A DNA stretch of 64,000 nucleotides from Coprinus comatus (lineage: Eukaryota; Basidiomycota; Agaricomycetes; Agaricales; Agaricaceae): NCBI GenBank assembly GCA_034638255.1, contig JAWPGT010000017.1, forward strand, positions 496,001-560,000, written 5' to 3'. Shown here piece after piece: positions 35,894-48,728 of this stretch. Made by a program: the position numbers and the translations under genes. The notes under the pieces were generated by a model. It was not told the origin of the DNA. It saw only the letters and a program-made list of their open reading frames with translations, and did no database searches. The stretch's first letter is position 1; each line of letters opens with the position of its first letter.

Positions 35894-37735
35894 CTATTAT
35901 CCTACATTCTTTAATCTGGCTGTTTTCTTGTTTTGTTTGGTCTGAATCCATCTCTCTTTGTTTTGTTTACTTGGAACATCTATCATCTTTGTTCGCAGCT
36001 TGATTTTAATTTATGAAGGCTTTTCTGTTTATTAACAGCTCTGATTGGAATGATGAAGAAGTGCATGATGATTGTCAGCACTTCAGCACTGGGCGTTGTG
36101 ATTGCGATATATTTTTGGAGTGCAAGACAGAAGCCACGACTAGTCGGATGTAGAAGAATGGAGACCATTTTCGGCGGTGACCAGTCATTTCCGAGGAACG
36201 GAAATTATCTTTGGGCCTTCTGGACTCGTCATGAGACCAAGAAATCACCATTTTTCTCTGGGAGACGTATAGATATTGTAAAGTTATACGTATGCGAACA
36301 TATTCGGAGGTGGTATGATTTGTGGAGTACACGGGTAGGTACTACCACGCTGTGTTGGGCTCAAAGCCCATTTGCACCCTAGTAATCCATCTTTGAAGGC
36401 TGGAGTATTTAGAGATTCGGCGGTATGGTTTAAAGGGTTAGTAAACAAAGTATATTTTGAACACTCCAGCTTACTTTCATAGTCGGGATTTGTATTCATC
36501 CGAGGTTTGACTAATATAAAGCTGTGAACTCTGCCAAAAGGTGGTAGTCCAAAGTTTAATCCCTCCCGCGTTTCTATTCGATTAAACCCCTTGTCAATTC
36601 ATCGCTTCCAACTTGCTGGTGCGTCCGAAAAAAAGAACATGAGAAGGGATTCGAATCTCGAGGCGTCCATATGTGGACTAAATGGAAGTGGTAAAAAAAC
36701 ATCACTTCCAAATGCTAGAAACCATTATGATACCGCGTATCCGAATACTGTGCTAAGGCTTCTACTGAGGGTTAACAACTTACCAGACAACCCTGAAACT
36801 TGGGAACCGAACACCGTGCTGACCATGTTAAAATTAGTCTGTTATTAGCAGTTACATTAAGGGGCAAATAAGTGTATGGTACTACACAGTAGTACTGAAC
36901 TGCGTTCGGAACACAGTCTTGGCAGCTGAGTGAGGATATGTCTGCTGTCATCAGTCGGGGGCGGTGGCTTACTGTTCGAGTTACCGCTGAATTGTCAGGC
37001 TGTAGGCTCTGATCGTATGAGTAATATAAAGGTAATTGTAATTTGCTTTTTTATGGGTGGACCGCAGTTCGTAGTACTACTTCCAAGCAGCTTCATATAT
37101 AGTACCTTCGAAGCATGTCCAAGATTATTTAGCATGTATACTAAAGTGTAGTGTAACCTCCAGTTTACTAGCACAGTAGTACGGGAATGTTAGTAGTTGG
37201 AACTTGGAAATCGCCGTCGCTAAAATACATCATACATATCACTTACTAAACATTTGGACACTTGTCCAGTGTCAACAGCCCCGAATATGATAGTTCAGTC
37301 CAAGTGGCACATTCAAATCCCCTTACATGGACAAGAAGTGAGTGCACTGCCCTTCTTACATCCTAAAAAGAACTTGATGCATGATGAAATGATGGGGGAA
37401 CTTCTCTCTTCGTGTTTTAGTCTGTTTGAAAGATGAATGAAGTGTATATGAATGTGGCTTTTTGGGGGTTGACCCCTCACTCAAGACCTCAAGCGAGACA
37501 GTTTTGGTTTTTTTTTAAATCGATTGTGTGGGTTCAGGGCCCTAAAGACTGTTGGAAGAATATTTATAAAAGGATGATCAATATCGGATGGGAACGTTTC
37601 CCCTCGTTATTGCCTCGACGCTCGATCTTCCCTACTCGTTTGTGATAATCGCTTCGTGGTGCCCTTTACCATCCTCGTGGTTTTTAATTTACCTATCACC
37701 TCATTCTATCATCGATATCGGAGTTTCTTGTGTCA
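35894..37735. other. Gene-poor stretch between two F-box genes
   Basis: About 1.8 kb with no supported gene. Open frames are short. A tRNA T-arm-like string occurs near 36645-36660 but no cloverleaf can be drawn. Nothing else was recognised. Confidence 0.4.
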
Positions 37736-38804
37736 ATGATGGTACGTTCAGATGGTTATATTGTATTACTAACCTCATAATGTCTTACTCACAATGTTGG
37801 AATTTGTATCTTTTGATGTAATGTAGGCGACCGCAGTATTGGAACGTGTTTCAGGGTTAAGGAGTGATTATGGATATGATGGTTATAATTGCAATGAAGT
37901 ATATGGTGGTCAAGAGACGATTCATCTGCATCAACAAACTAAAATGATCCAGGATCACTTTAAAAGGATGGTTTTTCTGAAGAAGAAGAAACGAGGCATT
38001 CTAGACACAGAGACAAAAACAGGTATAGAAACTGTCGAAGAAGCCGAAGAAGAAATGACTTCATTGAGAGTCATTTCCGCTGTACCACCGGAGATCTGGA
38101 TTTACATATTTGAGATGTGTGTAGAGGAAGATAGGGCTAGGTATCCGGATGATGCGGCCGGGTTCGGTATACCGAGTGCGCTGACGGCTCCGTTGGTCTT
38201 GTGCCATGTTTGTAGTCATTGGAGGAGGGTGGTAATGGGAACACCTGGGCTGTGGACGTCACTGTCGCTGATAATTACGCCATCCACACCGTCATTGGTC
38301 GAGAAGCTGAGATTTTGGACAGAACGGTCGAAAGAGATGGATTTGGCCCTGAATATTGAGACTGAGATAGAGACTGGGGTTTTGAAGGAACAAATTGCAG
38401 ATCTCCTGGAGCAGGTGTTGGGACGTTGTCAGAAACTCCGGATCAGTGTTTCGGATGAGGTCCTTTGTAAAATTCTGCGGATGGGCCTGCAACGCTTGGA
38501 CACGCTGGAGATCCGGACTATAGTAGGACGAGGGGAAATACTTCCCTTGAGTATATGTGCCCCACGGTTGCGGACATTGGTGTTATTGGGCCCATGTATG
38601 CCCCAGTTTTCTGACGACTCACTGCCATGGTTGCAGCTCAGAGAATACCAGGGCCGTTGTTGGGCCCGTGCAGAGCAGCACCTGGAGATTGTGGCCCGGT
38701 GTCCCGGGCTGATTCGGTGTATGTTGCATGTATTGTGCGGCCGGGCGGAGAGGGTGCCGGGGGTGGCGGAGTGGGGAGTGGTGACGTACGGAGAGTCACG
38801 TTAA
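37736..38804 (+). CDS. Agaricomycete F-box protein, short form
   Basis: Two exons (37736-37741 and 37827-38804) give 327 residues; the tiny first exon (Met-Met) is tentative, and the next in-frame ATG is at 37944. The F-box starts ISAVPPEIWIYIFEMC and continues LAPLVLCHVCSHWRRVVMGTPGLWTSL in style (here TAPLVLCHVCSHW), the standard agaricomycete form. Downstream is a leucine-rich-like region (LEIRTIVGRG, LRTLVLLG). Typical relatives run to 450-550 residues, so this copy may be C-terminally truncated. It is a probable SCF substrate adaptor of unknown target. Confidence 0.72.
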
Positions 38805-39060
38805 TAATTACATAATATATGGTGTGGGACTGAGAATTTTCTGAACTGCAAACCTTGTCCCGCGTCCTCACCCACAGGACAGACAGCTTGCCGGGTCGCT
38901 CGTATAGCGTCCGTAATTTCTTCTACCTTTCCAGCTGCTTTCTCGCCTGCTGGCAGGTCTTTTTGACGACCGATCCACACGCGAATCGACAAAGACAAAT
39001 AAAAAAGATTTTCGTGAGTTTTATGTGCTTTTCTGTCAGATGGCTGCTGATTGGTGCAGA

Positions 39061-42000
39061 ATGAGCAAGCCTGCAAACCTGCAAAAGCAATCGTCAGTCC
39101 CAAGGAACTCAGCCTGGTTCAAGGGCCCTCCCCCGTCGACGACGCCCTCCCGCTCTCAGTCTCCTGCACCGACTACCCCCGTATTCTCCCATTCAAGACG
39201 ACCGAGCGCCCTCTCTGGCGTAAATATAAAAGATGGCGTTGCTGTCCCCCGTAACAACCCAGGCGCAACAAAACAAGCCTCAGTATCCTTTGGCTCCATA
39301 GACGACGCTTCAGCCGCGATTTCCTCGTCTCCCGCATCAGCCCCTGCCATCAAGGCCGAGGGTGTAAAGTCCTTTGGCACAATAGAGGCCGAATCGCCCG
39401 TCAACGGCAAAGCCACTCTTTCATTAAGACCGTCTGCGGCGGCATCAACATCTGCTACGAATTCTACGACGTCTACGCCTGCTGTATCAGTAGCTACTCC
39501 CACACCCACAATCGCAAAACTTGCCAGAACAGACATTGCAAAGCTTTTCCAAATTCCCTCATCTGCACCTTCGTCTCAGCCTTCATCCGATACCTCATCA
39601 CCCTCTCTTCGTTCATCAACGCTGCCTCCTGCCCAGCAGCCTAGTTCTTCATCGCAACCGCCCCCATCGACGGTCTCGTCACAACCGTCACAACTAGGGA
39701 CACATTCATTCACTCCGTATCGGCATCCACAGCCAAACTCGCAAGCACCCCGATCTCCTGCATTCCCCCAACGTCCCATCGCAAATGGGACAGGCCATCG
39801 TGGAGGACAGGGTGGTCCTAATGGTGGTCCTAACGCTAGCATGCCAAGTCCACGGCTGAATCCTCATCCTCACCCTCACCCTCACCCTCATAATGGCCAA
39901 TCTTCAGGTATGCCTCCCCCTTCCCAAATGCCAGCTCCCATGATGCAATGGAATCATCAGCAATATTATGTAAGTAGATACAATTTCTTGCTGCTCAATC
40001 ACCACTGAACAAATGATCAGTACCAGGGTATGCCCGATCCTTTCTATGCAGGATACTATATGCAGCCCGGTCCCCCTCCCCATCATCCCCCTCCCGGAGG
40101 TCCGCACGGACCACCTCATTCCAGCATGCCTATCTCTCCTCGAAATCCTCCTATTCCTCTTCAAGTCCCTGGTACACCTACTCTATCACATGCAACTGCT
40201 TCCGCTGTACACCCGCCACTCCAGGCCCCGCCTCTCTCACATCCTTCAAATAGCATCGGCAGCGTTTCTTCACCTCCCCCGACCCCCTCAACTTCACGAC
40301 TCAATGTAGCCTCATCCGCTTTCGTCCCACAAGTTTCAGCATCGCGACCTAAGGTCACGCTAAAGAATCCTGATGGTGTAGAACTTAAATTGCAAGAGAT
40401 CGTTAAGCCAACTGCCTCTCCCGCAAATAATGCATCAACAAATGGTCGACCTCCTGTACCGGTGTTTAGACAACCTAGCCCTGGGACACCTAATCGACGT
40501 AGTGTGCGATTAGAATCACCAGAACAGCAAGCTAGGCGGTTGGAGGAGGAGCGAATCATGAAACAACAAGAAGAAGAAAAAATTAAAAAGGAGAAAGAGG
40601 ATCAGGAGCGACAAAAGAAAGAAGAGGAGGAACGAAAGCAACGTGAGGAAGATGAGAAGAAGAAGGAAGAGGAGGAAGAGAAAGAACGTATTCGAAAAGA
40701 GGAGGAGGAGAAGGAGCGATTACGCAAAGAGGAGGAGGAGAGGGAGCGAATCCGCATCGAAGAGGAAGAAAAAGAACGACTTCGTATCGAAGAGGAAGTG
40801 CGGTTGCGAAAAGAAGAGGAAGAGCGGAAAATCAAGGAGGAGGAAGAGGAGAAGAAACGCCAGGCGCAGGAAGAGGAGGAACGGAAACGACGCGAGGAAG
40901 AAGAGCATGAGCGGGCTCGCAAGGAGGAGGAGGAGAAGGAATTGTTGCTCAAGGAGGAAGAAGAGAAGGCTGAAAAAGCTAAACTTGCTGATGCAGAGGC
41001 TGCTAGTAAGGAGGACGCAGCGGCTGAATCTGCAGAAGAGGTTGAGATCACATCACCCCAGCCCCTCAAAGAGAAAACGAAGGAGGCTCTGCGCATCAAT
41101 ACTTCAGAATCTCTTAAGAGACGTCCTGGTCCTCTTGATCTATCAGGGGCTGCATCCGCATCCGAACCACCCCCTTCAGCCCTCGCAACTGCCCGTATCA
41201 TTGATGATATCAGAAATGTACAATACCCTGAGGGCATCTCAAGTCCTAAACCTGAGCTCAACGCAAATGCTAAGGATGGTAAATTCCGGTATGTACTAAA
41301 ATGAACGAAAGAACTGGAGCGAATATTCATGCATCGTTTACAGTTATGATCGCGATTTCCTTCTCCAATTCATGGCTATCTGCAAAGAGAAACCAGATAT
41401 GTTACCTCCTCTTGACGCCATTGGCCTTGAACCCATCGACCAGGCAGCACTTGGTATGTCGCGGACTGTTTCTGGTCGCCATCGTCAAGCTTCTGGCTCA
41501 GGAGCTCCACGACAAAACCCTGGTCTCGGTATTGGTGCACCCTTCCACAAATCTACCGGTCTCAATCCCTTCAATAATGGTGGAATGGGCAATTTCTCCA
41601 CCTCTGGTGCTTCCAAGTATAGCAGCGAAGAACGCTTCCGTCAATCCACTGACCGTTCAGCATCTGTTGGTGGCCCTATACCCTATGCTGGTAACCGGCC
41701 GGTTCCTATACAAAGATCAGCCAGTCAAGGTGGACCTGGAGGCCCTGTACCCACCCATCGCACTCGCAGTCACAGAGGTAGTGGTAAGCGCGACAAGATG
41801 CCGCCTCCACAACAGAGCTCCCAGAGCCATTTCAATCAACAAGCTATCAGCCTCGAACCTGTTATTCCCCTTAAGGCCACAGAAAACCGTTGGGACAGGA
41901 AGTCTATCCAAGTTGATGCTGATTCACCCGAGATGGTTGATCGTAAAGTCAAGGGTCTCCTTAACAAACTCACCATGGAACGATTTGACTCTATCTCAGA

Positions 42001-43296
42001 CCAAATTATTCAATGGGCCAACAAGTCTGAGAAGGAGAAGGATGGTAGAACACTCATCCAAGTCATTCGTCTCGTCTTGAGAAGAATAAAGAAGATAACG
42101 CAGATGAGGAAGTTGCTTTGTATTCCGAAGAATATTATGCTGCTCAGAAAGCTAAGCGACAAGGACTCGGCCTCATCAAGTTCATCGGTGAATTGTTCAA
42201 ATTGCAAATGTTGACCGAACGTATCATGCACGAGTGTATAAAGAAACTTTTGGGCAACGTTAGCAATCCTGAGGAAGAAGAAATTGAGAGTTTGTGCAAG
42301 TTGCTATCAACTGTTGGTCAACCGTTGGACACTCTAAAGGCCCATGCGCATATGGATGTATACTTCTCACGTATGAAGGAGTTGACTACAAGTCCGAATG
42401 TCTCATCCCGTATGCAGTTCATGCTCCAGGTTCGTTCAATCTATCTGACCATAGGAATTCCATACTGATTTGAGATGAAGGATGTCATTGAGTTGCGTAA
42501 CAGGGGTTGGCTTGCCAGAAACGCTATCACCGCTCCAACCACAATCGCTCAAGTTCATGAAGCAGTGAGTACATTATACCACATTCGGTCCTGGCAGTGT
42601 CTTTGCTGGAAAGAAGGCCACAGACAAGCGTGAATCACTATCACGGACAAGTTCCAGTTCTAATATGTTCCATATGCTCCAAGCAGATGCCGGTGCTGAT
42701 AAGGGTACGTTTTTTTTTCGTATTGGATTAATCTGTATCTAACATATTATCCAACTACAGCTGCTGAAGCTGCTCCCCAACGCAAGAGACTCAACCTTCT
42801 ACCCCGTTCGAAACCTACTGAATCTGAAGCTCAGCAACAGGAGAGTAGCGAAGAGGAGGAGGCATCTACGCCCACAATAACTACGGAGATGAGCGAGGAA
42901 GCCGCTACCAAAAAGATCACCGAAGATTCGAAGGAGTTCTTCGGTGTCCGCAACTTGGATGAGGCCGAGGTCTACTTCACAGCTCTTCCTAGTCAACATC
43001 ACCCTAGACTGGTAGAGAAGTTGTCGAATACTGCTGTTGAATCAAAGGAGGCCGATGCCAAGCTTGTAGGCGAGCTCTTTGAACGAGCGGTTGCGAAGAA
43101 CCTGTGCACACCCACAGCATTTGAAGACGGACTCACCTCTCTCGCAGAGATCATTGATGACGTTGCAATTGACGCGCCGAAGGCGTTTGATCTATTTGCT
43201 ATCATGATCAAGGGAGCCGGGTTGGATGAGGAACGGCAGTCACGGCTGGCGTCGAAGTCGATGGACGGTGACAAACTTCTTGCAAAGCTATCATAA
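39061..43296 (+). CDS. eIF4G: Translation initiation factor eIF4G, with apparent internal gaps
   Basis: The first exons (39061-39969, 40021-41288) encode a disordered Ser/Pro-rich N-terminus and a long Glu/Arg/Lys helix (40540-40985). The next exon (from 41344) starts with YDRDFLLQF, a canonical YxxxxL-hydrophobic eIF4E-binding motif. It leads into an RGSGKRDKM-type segment and the MIF4G domain (VKGLLNKLTMERFDSISDQI). At about 42076-42084 the frame breaks: IQVIRLV is followed directly by KNKEDNADEEVALYSEEYYAAQK in another frame, although about 80-90 residues normally lie between. A second gap-like junction lies near 42565-42583. The C-terminus (42890-43296) is an MA3-like domain. eIF4G bridges the cap complex and the ribosome and is essential. 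An ATG at 39040 is an alternative start. Confidence 0.85.
39864..39894 (+). repeat. Hexanucleotide CCTCAC-type microsatellite in eIF4G
   Basis: A short tandem array of CCTCAY units within the first eIF4G exon encodes alternating His-Pro. It is a likely length-variable site that would stay in frame. Confidence 0.7.
40540..40985 (+). repeat. Purine-rich GAG/GAA tract encoding a charged single helix
   Basis: Nearly all purines on the plus strand. It codes for repeated E-E-E-(K/R)-(K/E)-R blocks, a probable long single alpha-helix in eIF4G. It also creates a false 242-codon Ser-rich open frame on the opposite strand. Confidence 0.75.
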
Positions 43297-43614
43297 GAAC
43301 AGTCTAATATTTTCTACCTTACTTTCTCTGTTTCATTTTCCATATGTTTCATCAGTTGCATCGTTTTTTCTTTTGTTTTCTGGTAGTCTATTCTTGTTCT
43401 CCACTGGAGACTGTATCCCAAGATTGGTATTGTAGATGTGCCTGGTACTAGTGAATCAGATCTCGCTGATTGCCCTGTCGTGGCCGTGGGAAAAGAACCT
43501 CCGAAAGATTCCAAGCCCAAGTATAGCACGTCTGTCTGTGCATATCATTCCATCGTATTTAACTTGCATTGACACTCCGACACTCTCCTCCCCCCACCAC
43601 CGACGCCCGTGGTG

Positions 43615-46600
43615 ATGCACACGTCGTTTGCTAGTTTGTGGAAGACTATTAAACACGAACTCAACTTCTACAGAGTTCATCTCATTTATTTGTACGCACA
43701 CCTGTTCCGTGTCTCTGCTGCTCCTCATGTTCTCTGCAGTACCTTTGTTCCCTTAATTGCGTCGGCTATCTTCTACGCTAGCAATGGACAGCATCCTGTC
43801 CGCTATATCGATGCCCTCTTCAATTGTGTTAGTGCTATGTGTGTGTGTGGTCTCGCTTCGATCAACCTCAGCTCCTTGACACCCTGGCAACAAACGATCC
43901 TCTTCATTCTCATGAACCTCGGTAATCCAGTGAGTTGCTATATCCATCTCAGGCGATCCCTGACGCTGACATAGAATCTAGGTCATTGTCTCATGGTTCA
44001 TGGTCCTAACCAGAAGGTGGCATTATCTATAAACTTTACCAACAAAGCCACTGATTCGTATCGTTACTTTGCTAGGCATCACTTTGCGCGCAGATTTCAG
44101 CATATCTTGGCGTCCAAGGCCGCCCAAGGGGCAGCAAACATCATACATCAGGATGAAGAACGTCGACCATGGACGCACCGAGTGTCTGAGTTCCTACGCC
44201 CGAGAAACCAACTCACCATAGTTGCAGAGGACAGTGAAAGCAGCAAAACGGATAAACGACAAAAGAGAGGCGTAATACGGAAATTAAGACCGGATATGAT
44301 TAGGCGAATGGATGATGCACCTAAACTCGTAAACCCTAGCGGCTGGGTTACGGATCAGAATGAACCATCCCTTATGAAGATGTCACCAATGCACACAGAC
44401 ACACTCAGGGACGATAATCGTAACAATCCAGCGTCGGTTGAATCAAACATGAGCGAAAACTATGAGCTGCCGTCGAGAAACCCAAGTGCTGAACAGGTGG
44501 GGTCTCTATCCAAGTAAGTTTAATCTAATTTCCCCCACGCACGTTCCTAATCATGTACAGGAGACCCAAGCGAAGACGTTTGTCGGATCCCGGATTGACA
44601 TCTAGGCCCTCTACTCCTACCAGTATGTCCTTATCTGTTTATATTGCGGTCCCATGTGTATATCTAATGTGTCTATTGCAGCACCTATGCAAAGGTTCGA
44701 AACTATGATGGATGGAGGTCCAAATAAGAAGAACTTTCTACGTCAACAAACAATTGAGTTTGCGCCTACCGTTCAAGTTTCCAGGGCTAGGCCTGAACAA
44801 CCTCCAATTCGTGAATTTGACACTATCTCTATACAATCAAACCAAAACGATCGACAGGCCACCGATCTTAGTAAGTTCCTTCCGCCGCTGAATGAGATAA
44901 CCATCTCACATGATTAGGGTCAATACGGCGTCCCTCACTTGCCCCACATTACACTATGGCGACACATGTTACACGAGATACGACCTATACTGCACAAACC
45001 CATAGAACTATGAGGAGTGCCAAAACCCAAGGATTCGGTGGCTTTCCTATGCCTCACAAAATCATCGGATCCCTATTCAACAAGTTTTTTCCTAGAGTCA
45101 AAAGACAATTAACGAGAACTGTCACAATTCCTACCACTACTTCCCTCGTTCCCGCTCATGGAACGTCAGTTGCACCTCCAAATGCGAAGCCTGTTCCGTA
45201 CATTAGCTTCAATGCCGTCGTTGGTCGTAATTCCACATTTCATTTGCTAACAAGCGAGCAAATAAACGAAATTGGTGGCGTCGAGTACCGAGCTTTAAAT
45301 GCTTTGTTGTGGATCGTGGCGGGCGTACGTCATATTTTTCAAGGCTGACGTCTATTCGAATAACATCAATTGGTAGTATCACCTCGGTGTTCAACTAATC
45401 GCATACATCATTATTGGGCCCTATATGTCCATGGGTAAATGGAGGTCCACTCTTGAACCTCCAACCCAAATTCGACCCGTTCCAAATGGATGGTATGATG
45501 TCTAAACTTTTACCTGGGGTATGTGCTAACAATCTCCATTTGATATCCAGGTTCTCACTATATCAAACCACATCTGCATACACTAATACAGGAATGTCTC
45601 TGGTGGATCAATCCGTGGTCCCTTTTCAGAAAGCATACCTCCTCGTTGTAATGATGATTTTTCTAATTTTAGCAGGAAACTGTGCATACGTGAGTTTTTC
45701 TTCCCATTCCGTATCAGAAACACTAATAACCTTTTTACCTTCAGCCCATATTGTACGTCATCAGTCATAATTATAACTTCTTTTAAACTGAACACTTCTC
45801 TACTGCAAGGTTACGACTTTTGATGTGAGTACATGCTTCAGATATAGCTTGCTGACTTTACCTAACTTACTTTAGATGGTCGATGACAAAATTTATACCC
45901 AAAAACTCACGATTAAATGAAACACTTAGATTTCTTTTGGATCATCCTCGTAGATGCTACACCCATTTATTTCCTTCTCATCAAACATGGTTTCTATTAA
46001 CCATTGTATTTATCTTGACGTAAGTCATGCTCAAAAGCTATCTGTTTACAATGCTCATGAAGATATAGATCTATAGATTGGTTTTGTTTCATGGTGCTTG
46101 ATATTGGCAACCCTGTTATAGAGGAGATCCCACTACACACGCGAGTTTCATCGGGATTGTTCCAGGCAGTTGCTGTTAGAGCTGCTGGCTTTGGAATAGT
46201 TCCTTTGGCGTCATTATCGCCTGCTGTCAAGTACGTGCCGTCTTGTTCAGTTCATTCATTTTTTACTTAATTATTGTCAGAGTTTTGTATACAGTCATGA
46301 TGTATGTCAGCGTATGTGAGTATTGCTTGACATTCGGCTATCTAACCACACTATTCATGAACGCCCCTCACTCAGATCCAATCGCAATGAGGTAAGTTTG
46401 ATGAACCTTTGAACACTCGTCAGAAGGTGAACATGTTCAATGTTGATTTAACAAACAATAGTGTACGTTCTACAAATGTTTATGAAGAACAATCTCTGGG
46501 TATCTTCAACGATGATGGGGAAGACGCTTTAGATAAATTTGAACCATATGGAGATAGAATGAACGTTTGGAGTCGCTATTTGGCTCTGCATGTAAGACGA

Positions 46601-47377
46601 CAGCTTGCTTTTGGTACGTTCTATTGGTGGGATAATTCTTGCACTTTAACTTACTATACATAATTAGATATGTGGTGGCTTGCGATTGCTATGTTTTTCG
46701 TGTGCATCGTTGAAGTAAGTGATACTTATTTCATGTGGCTGTCCCTTGGTTGCTAATCTTTTATTCAGCGTCGCGAAATCATAGACCCAACCTCCGACAG
46801 CTGGTTCAATCCTTTTACTGTCTGTCAGTGGTATTTTTTTTATAATCGAAAGGTTGGGATATGCGCTAACGAAAGCTCTAGTGTTCGAAGTGGTATCTGC
46901 ATATGGTGGTGTAGGACTCAGCTTGGGCACACCTACTGTGAGAAATCAATCATGACTATGATGAATGCAAAGAATTAATCCCTTACACAGGATAATTTCT
47001 CGCTTTGTGGTACCTTCCGTCCGTTGTCGAAGTTGATCATGTGTATGATCATGCTGCGCGGACGTCATCGCGGTTTACCCGTAGCTATTGATCGCGCCAT
47101 CCTCTTACCATCGGAATTTGATGATCAGGAACAGTCCGGCGCTGATGCACAACCAACGGGTGAAGAAGAGAATGGCCAATCTTATAATATGAATGGGATG
47201 GGGATGGGAACTCGGCATGATAGGGCTTCGGTCCATGGAAGCGAATATGGTCAAGAATATCACTTTCAGAGACGCCGAAGTCAGAGGCAAAGTATGCACT
47301 CAGCTTCTGAAGATGTGCATCCCAGGTCAGATCATGCCTCTGGCCCCCTGTCGCATAGACTGTCGCAGCATATATAA
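43615..47377 (+). CDS. TRK1: TRK-type high-affinity potassium transporter
   Basis: Many exons from the ATG at 43615 to the stop at 47377. The N-terminal membrane region has RYIDALFNCVSAMCVCGLASINLSSLTPWQQ, the first pore loop region of Trk/Ktr/HKT proteins. A long basic, Ser-rich cytosolic loop follows. Later pore segments are YQTTSAYTNTGMSLVDQS, VRAAGFGIVPLASLSPAVK and SAYGGVGLSLGTP. Other family blocks are NSRLNETLRFLLDHPRRCYTHLFPSHQTWF and MSVRSTNVYEEQSLGIF. The gene uses unusually small exons: 8 nt at 45745-45752, 15 nt at 45810-45824 and about 16 nt near 46375-46391. It imports potassium at the plasma membrane. The C-terminus is Arg/Ser/His-rich and probably regulatory. Confidence 0.92.
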
Positions 47378-47831
47378 GAGAGATGAAATCGTTTCATACA
47401 GATGGGTGATTATATGTTTGTTTGTTTTGATCTTTTTATTAGTATGTTCCGCTATCGAATATTGTACCCCTTCCTTTCTACTTGGGTTTGCTTTGTTTTG
47501 CCTTGCTTTATGATATGCCAGTTTAGTTCTATATGATACGATGATAATTTTGGGCTTATAGACTGCTAATATAGATTTGCCTTTGAACATGAGGTTACCT
47601 GCAAATGTCGCACAACGATGACAACGTGAGGATGCGGTGATTTCTATGGCTGATTTAGGTTCTTAGTGATGTTGAAGGGTATTGAGTCAGAGGCCTTGCT
47701 GTGTCCATGAGGCATTAACTGCCCAAATCAGCATGTTGTATCACTGGGCTTCGGCCCTGACTTTGAATATAAAAAGAGATCGACGTCATTAACACCTTTC
47801 ACCTCTACAGCCACAGCCTTCGTTCCTCAAC
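47378..47831. other. Intergenic region upstream of orphan gene
   Basis: About 450 bp after the TRK1 stop. It holds the TRK1 3' UTR and the promoter of the next gene; no ORF of note. Confidence 0.35.
47768..47775 (+). promoter_or_regulatory. TATA-box-like element
   Basis: TATAAAAA lies 57-64 nt upstream of the ATG at 47832 and is followed by a pyrimidine-rich leader, the spacing expected of a fungal core promoter. Confidence 0.5.
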
Positions 47832-48728
47832 ATGTATTACTTTGATTCACCCGCCATTCAAGTAGCTGTGAGTTAATTGTCCGATGGTCAATGACCACGA
47901 TTGTCAAGCATATCTAAATATCCGAATGACCGTAGGATGCTACTACTATACCCAGTGAATATGATCTGTGTGGTCTACTTCAGACGATGAAATTGGAAGG
48001 TCCAATCGTTTCAAAAGTGGGTCTTTAGGCCAACATTATTATGATATTTTTATGAATAACATAGAAATTGGAGAAAGGATCAGACAAGATACAGAAATCA
48101 CGAACACGAAATACGAATGTTCGGGCACGACGAACGTATGGACGACATGAACTACCAGGTAAGTTACATCGATGTCATTCTTTTGACATAGGATGTATTC
48201 AAAACCATGTTTACGTTCATGATTCTGACGACGGATCATTATCTATACACCTCTTATCTATATACATAGTCCGACGGGGACTCGGAATATTCCAGTGCAA
48301 GCTCAGATTCAAGAAGCAACAACAACAATGTTTACAACGTCGAGAACGATATCAATCTCAATGTCAATCTACCAGTACCAGCAGTCGTCAAACATATACA
48401 CAATCCAACTGTTCACGATTACAACCACAATTACAGCTCATCAATAGGTTCAGTCATTCCAGGAGCTCATTACGGTTGCGAATTTCTTCGGAACGTACGA
48501 AATCAAATCGAAAATTATTCAACTACAGGTGGAGAGTACATCGACACTATATTCACACACAGAGAAATTTTGAGTACATTTCCTGATGCTCATCGGGATT
48601 GTGCTCGTGTGTTTAGTGACTTGGCTTTTTTATTGGAGAGGAGAGCTTGGAGAGCTGATAGGGATGCTGATACAGAGGCGGTGACAGCATTTAGGAATGA
48701 GGCTTGGACGATTGCTTCTGTATTGTAA
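47832..48728 (+). CDS. Orphan protein with Asn/Ser-rich N-terminal half
   Basis: The first exon MYYFDSPAIQVA (47832-47867) and the last exon (about 48271-48728) are well supported. The middle exons are uncertain. The path that keeps frame through MDDMNYQ into SDGDSEYSSASSD uses an intron ending at about 48270. The last exon runs from an Asn-rich region to a compact, probably helical C-terminus (GAHYGCEFLRNVRNQIE, FPDAHRDCARVFSDLAFLLERRAWRADRDADTEA). No signal peptide, membrane helix or known domain was recognised. The TATA box and clean leader favour a real, regulated gene. Confidence 0.5.

Noticed and set aside
36645..36660. tRNA T-arm-like string GGGATTCGAATCTC
   Set aside because: No D-arm, anticodon stem or acceptor stem can be paired around it.
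40643..41299. 218-codon Arg/Lys-rich open frame on the plus strand
   Set aside because: An alternative frame of the same purine-rich eIF4G tract.
40602..41330. 242-codon Ser-rich open frame on the minus strand
   Set aside because: It is the complement of the Glu/Lys/Arg repeat in eIF4G.
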